Shown here piece after piece: positions 42,801 through 52,958 of a DNA stretch of 64,000 nucleotides; the stretch's first letter is position 1; every line of letters begins with the position of its first letter. The notes under the pieces are model-generated. The model was given only the letters and a program-made list of their open reading frames with translations, was not told where the DNA came from and made no database searches. The stretch comes from Domibacillus enclensis. Lineage in GTDB: Bacteria; Bacillota; Bacilli; Bacillales; Domibacillaceae. The translations under genes were made by a program, and so were the position numbers. The DNA lies in contig NZ_FTLX01000001.1 in assembly GCF_900156125.1 (NCBI RefSeq), forward strand, positions 310,001 through 374,000. The letters run 5' to 3'.

Positions 42801-43418
42801 CACTTGATTAATAATCAAATACAGCTTCACGCCATGCGACTGCAGCTCTTTTGTGTACACGAAATTCAGCTCAGATTGAACATGGTTGTAATCCATAACG
42901 TAAAAAACCATGTCAGCCAAATGCAGAGCAGATTCCGTAGAAATGCGGTGCGCGTCATCTGTCGAATCGACACCCGGCGTATCCATTACGGTCACGCCTT
43001 CGGGAAGACTTGAGCCTGCGTGCCCAATTTCAATCGAGGATACTTCCTCGCCATCTTTGGCAAACCTTTTCACATGATCCATCTCATACGGAGCTTGAAA
43101 CAGAAGCGGGCGGCCGTGATGATAATGGATTTTCGCAAAATCCTCCTTTGCCGGCTTAATCTTCACAACGTTTGCACTTGTCGGAATCGGACTTGCCGGC
43201 AGCAGCGCTTCACCCGTCAGTTCATTGATCATCGTGGATTTGCCGGCTGAAAAGTGCCCGCAAAAAGCGACGATAAACTCTTTTTCATGAAGCTTGCGGA
43301 GAAACAGCGCCGCTTTGTCCGCTCGTTCTTTGTCACCATTATGTATAAATTGCTCGTAAAGTCCTGCTGTACGCGCACGGATAACATCCAGCGTACGGCC
43401 CATCGTCTGCGTTTCCAT
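39801..43418 (-). CDS. dynA: Bacterial dynamin DynA (tandem-fused)
   Basis: This 1205-residue membrane-remodelling GTPase is made of two dynamin units in one chain. Unit 1 has a P-loop GHFSAGKS (54-61), switch TSANV and MDTPGVDSTDD. Unit 2 starts near residue 630 with GAFSAGKSS and has LVDTPGADSINARHTG. Long helical stalk/assembly regions with coiled coils fill the rest. In B. subtilis DynA (YpbR) fuses membranes in trans and protects against membrane damage and phages. It heads a coupled set with the 66-aa gene and ypcP. It is within the usual size for the family. Confidence 0.95.
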   Translation of the reverse strand: METQTMGRTLDVIRARTAGLYEQFIHNGDKERADKAALFLRKLHEKEFIVAFCGHFSAGKSTMINELTGEALLPASPIPTSANVVKIKPAKEDFAKIHYHHGRPLLFQAPYEMDHVKRFAKDGEEVSSIEIGHAGSSLPEGVTVMDTPGVDSTDDAHRISTESALHLADMVFYVMDYNHVQSELNFVYTKELQSHGVKLYLIINQVDKHKEEELSFDAFRQSVKESFAMWNVEPEAFYFTSLRNRQLPYNDFDEVKQLIQNSMEKRDMLSEQSAETMMNLLVHEHMTWLAAQQKETMEPLQAITAEAGAHSIEEKEASLRAELTKRDAAYWLKKYEESRDEALKNARLIPASTRELARSFLESIRPDFKVGMLFAKKKTEEEREARLQALVADLTKQTESQLEWLIRQLNASWMKESGLDDPSLAMQAEEMAIIVDSDIVQKAVKPGAGITGDALLNYSEDVASLIKKRARVESDRWKEKASLVLADQFQSEFALIKADYDVWVKRLDAKNELKKLEQVRKEREQELQSVLTEEDPLLPRSMAALQDKWQAEDGEVMLYDGVEQWTAAAREEVEESAEPELTEANGDVEAAIKRLRLMADRLQHVPGFSRFVDGAVQKASRLENQTYTIALFGAFSAGKSSFANALLGEKVLPVSPNPTTAAVNRIHPVTEEHKHRTANVHLKTADVLLADVNASLGLFHQQAASLEDAYSRIPDVLAANKGEGKEKIHLSFLRAFHAGFREYEKHETTVLTVDLNAFKQFVADEAKSCFVDSIDLYYDCDFTRLGITLVDTPGADSINARHTGVAFEYIKNADAILFVTYYNHAFSKADREFLIQLGRVKDAFELDKMFFIINAIDLAADEQEVQDVKDYVREQLLQYGIRFPRLHGVSSMLAVEEAMAGEWDHPASGMKQFKEPFRSFLANDLAQMAVQSADAEAERGRSQLQKLIASAKESIERGDVMRAELLRKRSEMDTIIQAEGSDIERKRIGQEMDELVHYVKQRVFFRFSDFFKESFNPATLSGQSDSKTALRKSMQELLGSLGYDLAQEMRATSIRVENHGRKLLEDKQQRFEQKAAMIEPELLLSKAEMGKITVPDFESAFQELSADSFSGALSLFKNAKSFFEKNEKQVMMEQLQEQLEPLADEYLTDQKERLLTAAYRFIEQGTTHVKQAAQLDVKEQFEAWLLVLEQHENVEEWELILRDIS

Positions 43419-43475
43419 CTATGCCATCCCCTTTGGTGCAATGCATTTTCCTCTATTGTATACGATTTCTCTTCA

Positions 43476-43520
43476 ATAAAAAAGGATGCAAGAGCGGAAT
43501 CCATTCCACATCTTGCATCC
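43476..43520 (-). terminator. Terminator of the 35-aa membrane protein gene
   Basis: A 10-bp perfect stem (43484-43493 with 43511-43520) is followed on the minus strand by six Ts. It separates the micro-gene from dynA. Confidence 0.85.
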
Positions 43521-43529
43521 TGTTATGTC

Positions 43530-43637
43530 TTATTTTTTTAAGGCAAGGGCTTTGTTTCCATTTGACGTATGGTCAAGCACATATTTCATCACGCCGCCGT
43601 ATACCGCAACTGTTGCTCCAACGAATAACCAAACCAT
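43530..43637 (-). CDS. Micro-protein, 35 aa, single membrane helix
   Basis: An ATG at 43637 is preceded by AAGGAAGG at ideal spacing and opens a 35-codon frame starting MVWLFVGATVAVYGGVMKYV and ending NKALALKK. The first 18 residues form one membrane helix and the tail is hydrophilic. It has its own strong terminator. It is too short for standard gene finding. The combination of ribosome site, helix and terminator makes it a good real gene. Function unknown. Confidence 0.7.
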   Translation of the reverse strand: MVWLFVGATVAVYGGVMKYVLDHTSNGNKALALKK

Positions 43638-43712
43638 GCAAAACGCCTTCCTTCTTAATTGATAATAATTTTCATCCTCACTTACATCCTATCATCATTT
43701 AAAAAGGAATAC

Positions 43713-43740
43713 AACAAAAAAAGGCACAATTAAGCGCCTT
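43713..43740 (-). terminator. Terminator of the CheX-like gene
   Basis: AAGGC (43736-43740 on minus) pairs with GCCTT, 10-nt loop, followed by seven Ts on the minus strand. The 5' arm overlaps the stop region. Confidence 0.65.
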
Positions 43741-44203
43741 GTTCAATGCTCAGAACTAACCGATAGCTGCCTGCTTCAGCAAACGAAAGCGGCAGTTCAA
43801 TTCCCTGTTTAAATCCGGATATTTTCGAATCACCAACAATAATAGTCGGCGGCGTAATATCAATCGTCATTCCTTTTGCTGCCAGTGCCACACCCATATG
43901 CCCCGCAATCATATTGACAACTTCTCCAGCAAACGACTCGACCATTTCACCTTCAATAGGCATCCCGAACATTTTCGTGCCCAGGCTGGCAAAGGCCGAT
44001 TCATCTCCATCCAAAATGATACGGCCTGGAAGATCGCCGGTCATGCCAATAAAGACACCAATGCCGTGATGATCAAAGGACCCTGTTAAAAAGGAAGGCT
44101 TCCCCAGGTCCATTTGAGCTGGAATAATCGTTTTCATCGCTTCAACTGCACAATTTAATACTTCTTTTACTAGGCTGTTTTGATCTTGTTGTACGTTCGT
44201 CAT
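43730..44203 (-). CDS. CheX/CheC-family chemotaxis phosphatase-like protein
   Basis: This 157-residue protein has the CheC/CheX/FliY-type signature SFAGEVVNMIAGHMG (about 87-101), in which E-x2-N forms the phosphatase site, followed about 20 residues later by the conserved Pro in DITPPTIIVGD. It would dephosphorylate CheY-P. It is a single gene far from other chemotaxis genes, so it may act on another receiver-domain protein. It ends in a short hairpin. Confidence 0.85.
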   Translation of the reverse strand: MTNVQQDQNSLVKEVLNCAVEAMKTIIPAQMDLGKPSFLTGSFDHHGIGVFIGMTGDLPGRIILDGDESAFASLGTKMFGMPIEGEMVESFAGEVVNMIAGHMGVALAAKGMTIDITPPTIIVGDSKISGFKQGIELPLSFAEAGSYRLVLSIEQGA

Positions 44204-44330
44204 ATTGCACCCCCGCCTGTTTCTTTTTATTTTACAAGAAAACGTTTCTGGTGTCAGTACTTTTTACTAAGTCATTATAACTAAATCGTATTATATTAAT
44301 GACTTTTTTTGAAAAATAATCTAAATTTCC

Positions 44331-44360
44331 TTACATTATGCAAAAGCAAAACGATATAAT
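44331..44360 (+). promoter_or_regulatory. Promoter of the three-gene surface operon
   Basis: TTACAT (44331-44336) and TATAAT (44355-44360) are spaced by 18 nt. The -10 box is consensus. The start codon is 53 nt downstream. Confidence 0.5.
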
Positions 44361-44412
44361 ACATAAGAACTACTTAATTTGTCATCATCATTTACATATG
44401 GAGGGATTATAG

Positions 44413-46062
44413 TTGAGAATATATCGGAAAATGATCGTAAGTGTTTTTTTGCTTTTTTTCATTATTGCGGGGATTTCCCCTTATGAAACGTATGCCGCTT
44501 CATTTGTTAAAGGAACGTTTGAAGAAGCTGTCTATGAGTATGTTCAACTAGATAATGACACAACTGAAAAACGGTTAACAGGGGTGAAAATACGAAATGA
44601 GCAAAACAAAACCGTTGTTTTCACTATCGATTCTTCTGCAGCATTGACCATTAACTCGGTTGGTGTGACCATTGAGGCCTTTAAAACCGGCATGCCTATC
44701 CAAGCTACAATCAATCTAAGAAGAGTTAAAACGATGAGTGGTTCATCTTTTCAGTCGCCAGGTGCGATTGACACAAAGGATAGGGTTATCAATGGAACGA
44801 TTAATAGAATCGATCCAAATGGCGCGTTTTTATCCATTCGACTTGATGATAACAAGACGAAAACGTTTTATCTTAATGAAGGGACGGAGGTTTTCAAAGG
44901 CACTGCTCTCGTTGATTTAAGCACTTTATATGAGGGAGACCGTGTAAAGCTTACCTTTGCCTCGTCAAACACATCTTACATACAATCGATCGACGTCAAC
45001 ACACAGGGAGTGAAAATAGAGCGATTGGCGAAAGGAACGATTCAAACTATTGACCCCATTCGCCGCAAGCTGACGATTAAAAATGAATCGACTTTTACGG
45101 ATTGGAAGTGGGATGACAAGCTGCCGCGCCAAACAAGCTATACATACACAGCCAAAACCCCGATTTATGCTGGCAATCAGCCGATTGCCATTGATAAAGC
45201 TCGATACTATCAAAACAATGAAGCCTATTTTGTCACTGTCCGACAATTTAATAAAGAGGTCGTTGAGCGGATTGTGATTAAACGTAACAAAGAACGAACG
45301 TTTTACGAGCCCATTTCTTCTGCAAATCTTTCTCAAAAAAAGCTCAGCCTGCTGAAGTCCGGTTCAGTTACATACCACAATGGGACAATCCTTATTCGTA
45401 ACGGGCGGATTGTCGACTCTAACAGCCTTCCCTTTAAAGGAACTGCTTTTGTCGTTACAGACGGACTTCAGACAAGCGAATACGCCAATGTGATTCATGT
45501 AACCAATGATGGCTTCCAAAGTCCGAATCTCGCCAATCATACACTTTATTTTGGACAGATCTCGTATTCTAACGGCTACCGACTGACGATTTCCAACACT
45601 AGTCAGCTTAATGGAAATCGATGGACTTCATCCGCGCCTGTGTCTCTTTCCTTTAGCAACGACACAGTTTCAGTTGAAGATCGCGGTACTGGGTACATTG
45701 ACATTGTTCCACAGCAGGATGAAGTCAGAGAGCACATTGGGTCATATGGTTACTTTTATGTAGCAAATGGTCATATTACCAGCCTGCATCTCGTTGACGG
45801 AGCATCGTTAAAAGCCAGCCTCATTTCAGTCGGACGACTTGACTCATTATCCACTGACCAAAAAACGATCATTGTGCGCAATGTAAGCCATTGGACAAAC
45901 GGTTCCTGGGAAGAAACAGGACGCCTTCAACAAATGGACATTCAGCAGACGACTTTTATTCGAGATGGCAGCGTAATCTCAGCGAATGAGCTGAACATTC
46001 ATGACCGCTTATACATAGTGCATGAATCTGTCATTAAAGGACGGATCATTCTTGTTAATTAA
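44413..46062 (+). CDS. Secreted repeat protein of the surface operon (549 aa)
   Basis: A signal peptide (about 1-29, YETYA-ASF) precedes about 520 residues of beta-rich repeats. Recurrent units resemble G-x-I-x3-D-x6-I-x-I-x-N...W (for example KGTIQTIDPIRRKLTIKNES near 217, YFGQISYSNGYRLTISN near 381, SVGRLDSLSTDQKTIIVRN near 473), suggesting four or so OB-like modules. There is no SLH or sortase motif. The start is TTG 44413 behind GGAGGG. It is the first gene of an operon with two SLH proteins (23 and 14 nt gaps). Its role is unknown; it may be a matrix or assembly component. Confidence 0.8.
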   Translation: MRIYRKMIVSVFLLFFIIAGISPYETYAASFVKGTFEEAVYEYVQLDNDTTEKRLTGVKIRNEQNKTVVFTIDSSAALTINSVGVTIEAFKTGMPIQATINLRRVKTMSGSSFQSPGAIDTKDRVINGTINRIDPNGAFLSIRLDDNKTKTFYLNEGTEVFKGTALVDLSTLYEGDRVKLTFASSNTSYIQSIDVNTQGVKIERLAKGTIQTIDPIRRKLTIKNESTFTDWKWDDKLPRQTSYTYTAKTPIYAGNQPIAIDKARYYQNNEAYFVTVRQFNKEVVERIVIKRNKERTFYEPISSANLSQKKLSLLKSGSVTYHNGTILIRNGRIVDSNSLPFKGTAFVVTDGLQTSEYANVIHVTNDGFQSPNLANHTLYFGQISYSNGYRLTISNTSQLNGNRWTSSAPVSLSFSNDTVSVEDRGTGYIDIVPQQDEVREHIGSYGYFYVANGHITSLHLVDGASLKASLISVGRLDSLSTDQKTIIVRNVSHWTNGSWEETGRLQQMDIQQTTFIRDGSVISANELNIHDRLYIVHESVIKGRIILVN

Positions 46063-46084
46063 TTTTTCCCGAAAGGATTTTTTG

Positions 46085-47512
46085 ATGAAAAAATCAATTT
46101 TACTATTCATTTTGCTTCTCATTACAATCGCCGCTTCTCTGGTTACTATACCGGCCGTGCAGGCGGCACCGCCCGATTACAGTGGCGGCGTTCATAATGA
46201 ATACATGTACGAGGAATATGTTTTTGTTTCCGGAATACCGGTTAAATTCAGTGGAAAAGTATCGATTTCTGATCGTGAAACCGCTACTCAGCGAACAGAA
46301 ACGTACCGGTATACATTGACAAATCCGCTTCAGTCAAAGGATAAACTAACGCGAAATGTTTCCTATGTAACGGACATTAGTGTCAAAACAGATAAAGGCC
46401 AAACAACTTCCCAAACGTCTGTAAAAAGCTACAATGAGAAGATAACCATTGGCAATGAAACGTTTTCCCTTGATGACTATCAGCTTTCGCAAGGAACGAT
46501 TGCTGACAACCGTCCGGCGTCTGATTATTATTCGGGCAACATTGCCGGTCGAAAAATTTACACATTAAAGTCAAGTGGGGATCTCGTTACTGTTCATTTC
46601 AGCGGTCGAAATGTCGGTTATGAAAACTTTTGGGGCGCGACCGAAACACAGCTGATTGATTATGAAATTCAATCAGCTGCCGGTACATCATTTGTAAAAA
46701 GTGCCGTATCAGACAGCAAAACAAGGTTTTTGCAGTATGAGCCGCATGACGCCGATTTATCCAGTTTTACAGGTGGCTATGCACGCATAAGTGAGCAGTC
46801 TATGATTGGAGAATATACGTACACGCAGCCCGGCAGCAGTATCGAAAAATCGGTTTATATCGGACAGGAAATGGTTCCGCTCATTGAACGGCTGATTGTG
46901 CCGAAATTCCGGGATTTAAACGGGCACTGGTCAAAGGAAAATATTGAACAGCTTTATGCATTAGGCGTGTTTGATGATTCGAGTTCGTTTTTCTCCCCTG
47001 GAACGCAAATGAACCGTTATCCCTTTATTGTCGGTGTCATGAAAGCCGCTGATATTCGCGTGCTTGAAGAAACAAAAAAGAAAAAAACACCTGCCAAAGC
47101 CATTTTTTCAGATTTGGACCCGCGTGACAAAGATTACGCGTACATTGAAAGCGCTATGGCAAAAGGGATTTCCAAAGGATACAGTGAAACGGAATTTAAG
47201 CCAAACGGCGCTCTGACCCGTGCCGAAGCAGTCGCTATTTTAGTTCGCGCTCTCGGTCTGGAGCAACGCGCTCCTGACCCCGGCTATAAAACCGGTTATG
47301 TCGACGACTCCTCCATTCCGAAATGGGCAAAGGACAGTGTGTACGTCGCCTCGGAGCTCGGACTTGTTTATGGGGACTTGAACAATCGATTCAACCCGAC
47401 GAAGACGATGTCAAGAGCAGAGGCATCCGCTTTAACGATCCGCTTTCTGCATTTCCTTGAAAAGGATTTAAAACAAAATTACCGCGATGATATGCTGTTT
47501 TTCAACAATTGA
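46085..47512 (+). CDS. Secreted protein with three C-terminal SLH domains
   Basis: This protein of about 475 residues starts at ATG 46085 (AAAGGA upstream), with a signal peptide (about 1-27, PAVQA-APP). A unique N-terminal region (about 28-295) is beta-rich. Three SLH domains follow: FRDLNGHWSKENIEQLYALG (about 297), FSDLDPRDKDYAYIESAMAKG (about 360) and the VDDSSIPKWAKDSVYVASELG segment (about 425). These bind pyruvylated secondary cell-wall polymer. It is in the middle of the surface operon. The ligand of the N-terminal region is unknown. Confidence 0.9.
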   Translation: MKKSILLFILLLITIAASLVTIPAVQAAPPDYSGGVHNEYMYEEYVFVSGIPVKFSGKVSISDRETATQRTETYRYTLTNPLQSKDKLTRNVSYVTDISVKTDKGQTTSQTSVKSYNEKITIGNETFSLDDYQLSQGTIADNRPASDYYSGNIAGRKIYTLKSSGDLVTVHFSGRNVGYENFWGATETQLIDYEIQSAAGTSFVKSAVSDSKTRFLQYEPHDADLSSFTGGYARISEQSMIGEYTYTQPGSSIEKSVYIGQEMVPLIERLIVPKFRDLNGHWSKENIEQLYALGVFDDSSSFFSPGTQMNRYPFIVGVMKAADIRVLEETKKKKTPAKAIFSDLDPRDKDYAYIESAMAKGISKGYSETEFKPNGALTRAEAVAILVRALGLEQRAPDPGYKTGYVDDSSIPKWAKDSVYVASELGLVYGDLNNRFNPTKTMSRAEASALTIRFLHFLEKDLKQNYRDDMLFFNN

Positions 47513-47526
47513 AAAGGATGACTTGA

Positions 47527-49848
47527 ATGAACTACTTTGTGAATAGAAAGCACCTTCTTCTTCTCTTTTTTGTACTAAGCTTATTGATGCCGAATACAGG
47601 AAAGGCGGCTGTTCCTTTTACCGATATGAAATCAACGCACTGGGCCTTTGAATCCGTTGATTGGGCTTATAATAAAAAAATTATTTCCGGTTATGCAAAC
47701 GGCACATTCGGGCCCAAAAGAACGCTGACTGAAGCCGAATTTCTAGTGATGCTGAACCGGTATAATTGTTTGAATGATAAAGGTGTTGTAGCGAAAAATA
47801 CAGATCGTCACTGGGCCGCGCAGGAATATGCTTATGCTAAAAGCAAAAACCTTCCTTTAAACGGCTATACCAATATCCTTTTGCGAGAAAAACCGGTTAC
47901 ACGCGGTCAGGTGGCGCGCATCGTTGCAGCGTTTGACGGCTTCGATCTTAACCAGACCCATGCCGCACAGTATATGTATGTAAATCAATTATCGAGCGGG
48001 ACAACCGGCATTAAAAACTACGCTGATTACGCAGTTGATCAACCTTTAACCAGGGCGGAAGCAGCCGTGTTTGTTCACAGGCTGGCCAAACGCGGACAGT
48101 GCTCTATGATCGGCCTTTCAAATTCAGCAACAGGTAAAGATGATGCCCGTTTTCCTCTCCCAGCTCATTTTATGCCAGAAGGAGCTGTTGAGTTTCCAAA
48201 ACCGGAGGAAGACTCAGACATGCCGCCATCTGCACCATCTGAAGATTCCCGCCTGCAATCGGTCGATATTGAAAAAGAGACACTAATAGCAAATGGAGTT
48301 GATTCAACGTTTATTACGTTAACGTTAAAGGACTGCTTCGGAAAGCCAATCCCCTATGAAGAATCAATGGTGTTTCAGGCTTTTTCTTCTGCCGGTGCAT
48401 CCGTATCGAATGAAGAATATTTTGATGACTACGGTGAAGGCGACTTCTTGTCTGCCGCTGCAGCCTCCTCCACATCTGTTCTTTCGGACGGACCGGATGT
48501 GACGGTCAAAGTGACAGCTCCTGCGTCAACAGCTGTAAAATCGGATAAGATTACGTTTCAAGTCTCTTCTTATGAAAGCAAAAACGATAAGATGGCCTGC
48601 TACCGGACGCCCGTGACCGTTGATCTAAGCTATATGGCCAAGCCTGAGCTTCTAGTATCTGTCAGCAGCCCATCGATTGCGGCAAACGGTTATGCCGCAG
48701 CTACGGTGACAGCGAAAATCGTACAGCCTGGCGGGCAGACCATGACCAATTACAATGGGCGTGTCCGCTTTTACTCAGCTAAAGGCGCACTTTTGTCAAC
48801 GAGCAATGTGACATTTTCAAATGGACAAGCGTCCGCTCAAGTGACATCACTATCGACCGCCTCACCGGTTGAAGACACCATCTATGCGGAGCTCGTTCAA
48901 TCTGACTCAAGATTTTCCGCCTGGAACCGTGACATTCAGTCAGCTCGTCACAGTACTCCGGTTCTTTATGACCCGGGTCTTTCCGTAGGATCAGGCTGTG
49001 CTCGTGATCAATTAGAAGTCGCGTTTATTATCGACTCATCGAGCAGTATGAAGCAAAGCGATCCGGAGCGGCTGCGCGTATCAAAATCTCAGCAGCTGCT
49101 TTCCACTTTAAATGCACCTGTTAACCTGGCTTCTCATTTTAACGGGAGTGGAATGCTGCTAAGCAATCGCGCTACAGCGGCCAGTGTCAGCGCACGGCTT
49201 TACGGTGTTTTTCAGTCTGGCGGCACTAACATAGCTGCTGGGATGGAAAAAGCCTTCAGTGGATTCTCAACTGATGACAAGACGAAAAAAGTGGCCATTC
49301 TTGTGACTGACGGCAAATCGAATGAGCAGCAGGTGCTTGCTCGAGTAAAGGAAGCACGCGATCTAGGCATCACCCTTTACACTATCGGACTTGGCTCTGA
49401 GACACAATTAAACGAGGATCTTTTACAAAAAGTCGCAGATGAAACCGGTGGACGCTACTTTCATGTTGAAAAAAGCAGTGATATCAGCACCGCTTATCAA
49501 ACGATTTTAAATGAGGTATCGTGTGGAGAATTGTTTCTCGGCTGTTCTCCCTCTGGAATGGTTTTTACCGAATCGACTCTCCGAATGACCAATTCTACCT
49601 TTTACATGAATACGATGATCGAAAAAGCATGTGAAGAAGAAGTCAAACGCGTCGTGCTCCGTCTCCATTCCATAAATGGTCATATTGACTATGAATTGAT
49701 TGATCGAGGTCAAAACTATTACGCTTTGAAAAAGGACATGACGGATATTAACGATTATGTTTATTTTGATGAAGGAACGTTTCTCGCTTTCGATGAAGCA
49801 GGCGTCTTGATCGGAAAACGTGTAATTTCCATTAATAGAAACAATTAA
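47527..49848 (+). CDS. SLH-anchored von Willebrand factor A surface protein
   Basis: This 773-residue secreted protein has a signal peptide (about 1-27) and three N-terminal SLH domains (about 30-195: FTDMKSTHWAFESVDWAYNK, DRHWAAQEYAYAKSK, VDQPLTRAEAAVFVHRLA). Two Ig-like BIG/invasin-type domains (about 240-480) follow. A VWA domain (about 495-660) has the MIDAS loop FIIDSSSSMKQSD and the Thr site SGGTNIAAG. A C-terminal beta-rich part (about 665-773) ends without an anchor. MIDAS domains bind ligands through divalent metal, so adhesion is likely. It is the last gene of the surface operon. Confidence 0.92.
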   Translation: MNYFVNRKHLLLLFFVLSLLMPNTGKAAVPFTDMKSTHWAFESVDWAYNKKIISGYANGTFGPKRTLTEAEFLVMLNRYNCLNDKGVVAKNTDRHWAAQEYAYAKSKNLPLNGYTNILLREKPVTRGQVARIVAAFDGFDLNQTHAAQYMYVNQLSSGTTGIKNYADYAVDQPLTRAEAAVFVHRLAKRGQCSMIGLSNSATGKDDARFPLPAHFMPEGAVEFPKPEEDSDMPPSAPSEDSRLQSVDIEKETLIANGVDSTFITLTLKDCFGKPIPYEESMVFQAFSSAGASVSNEEYFDDYGEGDFLSAAAASSTSVLSDGPDVTVKVTAPASTAVKSDKITFQVSSYESKNDKMACYRTPVTVDLSYMAKPELLVSVSSPSIAANGYAAATVTAKIVQPGGQTMTNYNGRVRFYSAKGALLSTSNVTFSNGQASAQVTSLSTASPVEDTIYAELVQSDSRFSAWNRDIQSARHSTPVLYDPGLSVGSGCARDQLEVAFIIDSSSSMKQSDPERLRVSKSQQLLSTLNAPVNLASHFNGSGMLLSNRATAASVSARLYGVFQSGGTNIAAGMEKAFSGFSTDDKTKKVAILVTDGKSNEQQVLARVKEARDLGITLYTIGLGSETQLNEDLLQKVADETGGRYFHVEKSSDISTAYQTILNEVSCGELFLGCSPSGMVFTESTLRMTNSTFYMNTMIEKACEEEVKRVVLRLHSINGHIDYELIDRGQNYYALKKDMTDINDYVYFDEGTFLAFDEAGVLIGKRVISINRNN

Positions 49849-49924
49849 AAAGAGGCTGGGACATAATAATGTGATTGGTCCCCTAAATCCGAATGTTCTA
49901 GCAGTTTAAAGCTTTTATTCTTCT

Positions 49925-50075
49925 TTTTTCTTGGAAAAGCACACACAGGGGCTCCGGGCTGCCGGCTCCGCTTTTCTATGTGGCGAACGCTGAACCAGCC
50001 CAAAGTGCGTGGCTGTTTCAGCCTGTCCGCTCGTCACATGGAAGTCTCCGCCGCCCTCCGCCCGTTGTGGTTCTA
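49925..50075 (-). repeat. Repeat B, copy 2 (inverted)
   Basis: The reverse complement of this block matches repeat B copy 1, including GACGAGCGGACAGGCTGAAA and AAGCGGAGCCGGCAGCCCGG. A GGGAC-GTCCC hairpin (about 49858-49886) precedes it after the VWA gene stop. The following 150 nt (50076-50233) are AT-rich with no feature I recognise. Confidence 0.82.
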
Positions 50076-50233
50076 ATGAAGCAATGAAGTTAAAAAATGC
50101 TTAAAAAGGGCTTATTCTCACTGATTTACGAATAGCTGTAGGAGAACCGCCTTTTCTTTTTTTTACACGAATAATAGAATGAGGTTTGTTGTTACGCATT
50201 CAGCACGCTTCTTTTTGGTTTACCAGTTGCTTG

Positions 50234-50400
50234 TCCTCCCACTAAGGGCGGCTGGCGCAGGGCGGAGACTCGGGAGGGATCAGCGGGGCAGGTGAGATCC
50301 ACTTTTGGAGCTTAGCGACAAAAGTTAGCTCACCGCCCGCCCCTCCGAACGCGGAGTCCTGCAGAAGCCGCCCAAACTATGCTGGCGCAAGCGCAGTCAC
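50234..50400 (-). repeat. Repeat A, copy 2 (inverted)
   Basis: The reverse complement of this block matches repeat A copy 1 over almost its whole length, including GCGGGCGGTGAGCTAACTTT and TCTCACCTGCCCCGCTGATC. The order B then A here is the exact reverse of A then B at 21581-22060. Confidence 0.88.
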
Positions 50401-50431
50401 TAAACAATTTCTGATCATGAAGTGATCGTAA

Positions 50432-50468
50432 GAAAGCCGAACGATACGAGTGATCATTCGGCTTTTTC
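50432..50468. terminator. Terminator downstream of pbuX
   Basis: AGCCGAACGA (50435-50444) pairs with TCATTCGGCT (50454-50463) with one mismatch and is followed by TTTTTC on the plus strand and a weaker T tract on the minus strand. Confidence 0.65.
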
Positions 50469-50502
50469 TTCAATTCAGACCCTTTTTTCCCAATCTCTTT
50501 TT

Positions 50503-52502
<2,000 letters not shown>

Positions 52503-52508
<6 letters not shown>

Positions 52509-52574
52509 ATAGTCGAACCATTTACGGTGGTCCGGTAGAAACTTGCAGGCCAATTCCCGCGATTATATGAGTGA
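52503..52574 (-). promoter_or_regulatory. Guanine-type purine riboswitch aptamer upstream of xpt
   Basis: The core is close to the B. subtilis xpt aptamer: P1 arms CACTCAT/ATGAGTG, then TATAATCGCGGGAATTGGCC, GCAAGTTTCTACCGG and GGTTCGACTATG. The C before TATG of the last segment (C74 equivalent) predicts guanine or xanthine binding rather than adenine. It lies on the minus strand before xpt-pbuX. Confidence 0.95.
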
Positions 52575-52593
52575 ATATGTTTAATTGATAAAC

Positions 52594-52624
52594 ATTATAA
52601 TAGCATAATGATCGTAAAAATCAA
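52594..52624 (-). promoter_or_regulatory. Promoter of the xpt-pbuX leader
   Basis: On the minus strand TATAAT (52594-52599) is consensus. TTGATT (52619-52624) gives a 19-nt spacer, longer than ideal. Transcription would start near 52587, just before the aptamer. Confidence 0.5.
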
Positions 52625-52799
52625 TACAAAACACGAACAATAATTAATTATTTTTAATGAAAGTTCGTTAATGTATCCCCTTTCTTTTTTCACCGTTTCT
52701 TCACAATTTCGGTCCAATTTGTGACTTTCATCACAGAATGATTTTTTTTGCACGGTTAAGATAGTGTTAACAAACCCGCTTTAGGAAGGAGGCGCAAGC

Positions 52800-52940
52800 A
52801 TGGCTTCAGAAAAACACAAGCCTGTATCAGAGAATGAAAAGGATTCATTAAAAGGCACATTATATTCTGTTTTTGGATTAGGTATTTTTATTATCGCAAC
52901 ATGGATCATGGTGTTTTCTATTTTTATAGACCGTTTTTAA
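52800..52940 (+). CDS. ba3-type cytochrome oxidase small subunit (IIa-like)
   Basis: This 46-residue protein has a hydrophilic, charged N-terminus and one membrane helix (about 22-43, TLYSVFGLGIFIIATWIMVF). AGGAGG precedes the ATG at 52800. It lies 18 nt before the oxidase subunit II gene. Small single-helix subunits of this kind precede cbaAB in bacilli. It is too short for most gene lists. Confidence 0.8.
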   Translation: MASEKHKPVSENEKDSLKGTLYSVFGLGIFIIATWIMVFSIFIDRF

Positions 52941-52958
52941 TGCGAAGGGGGATTTAGG

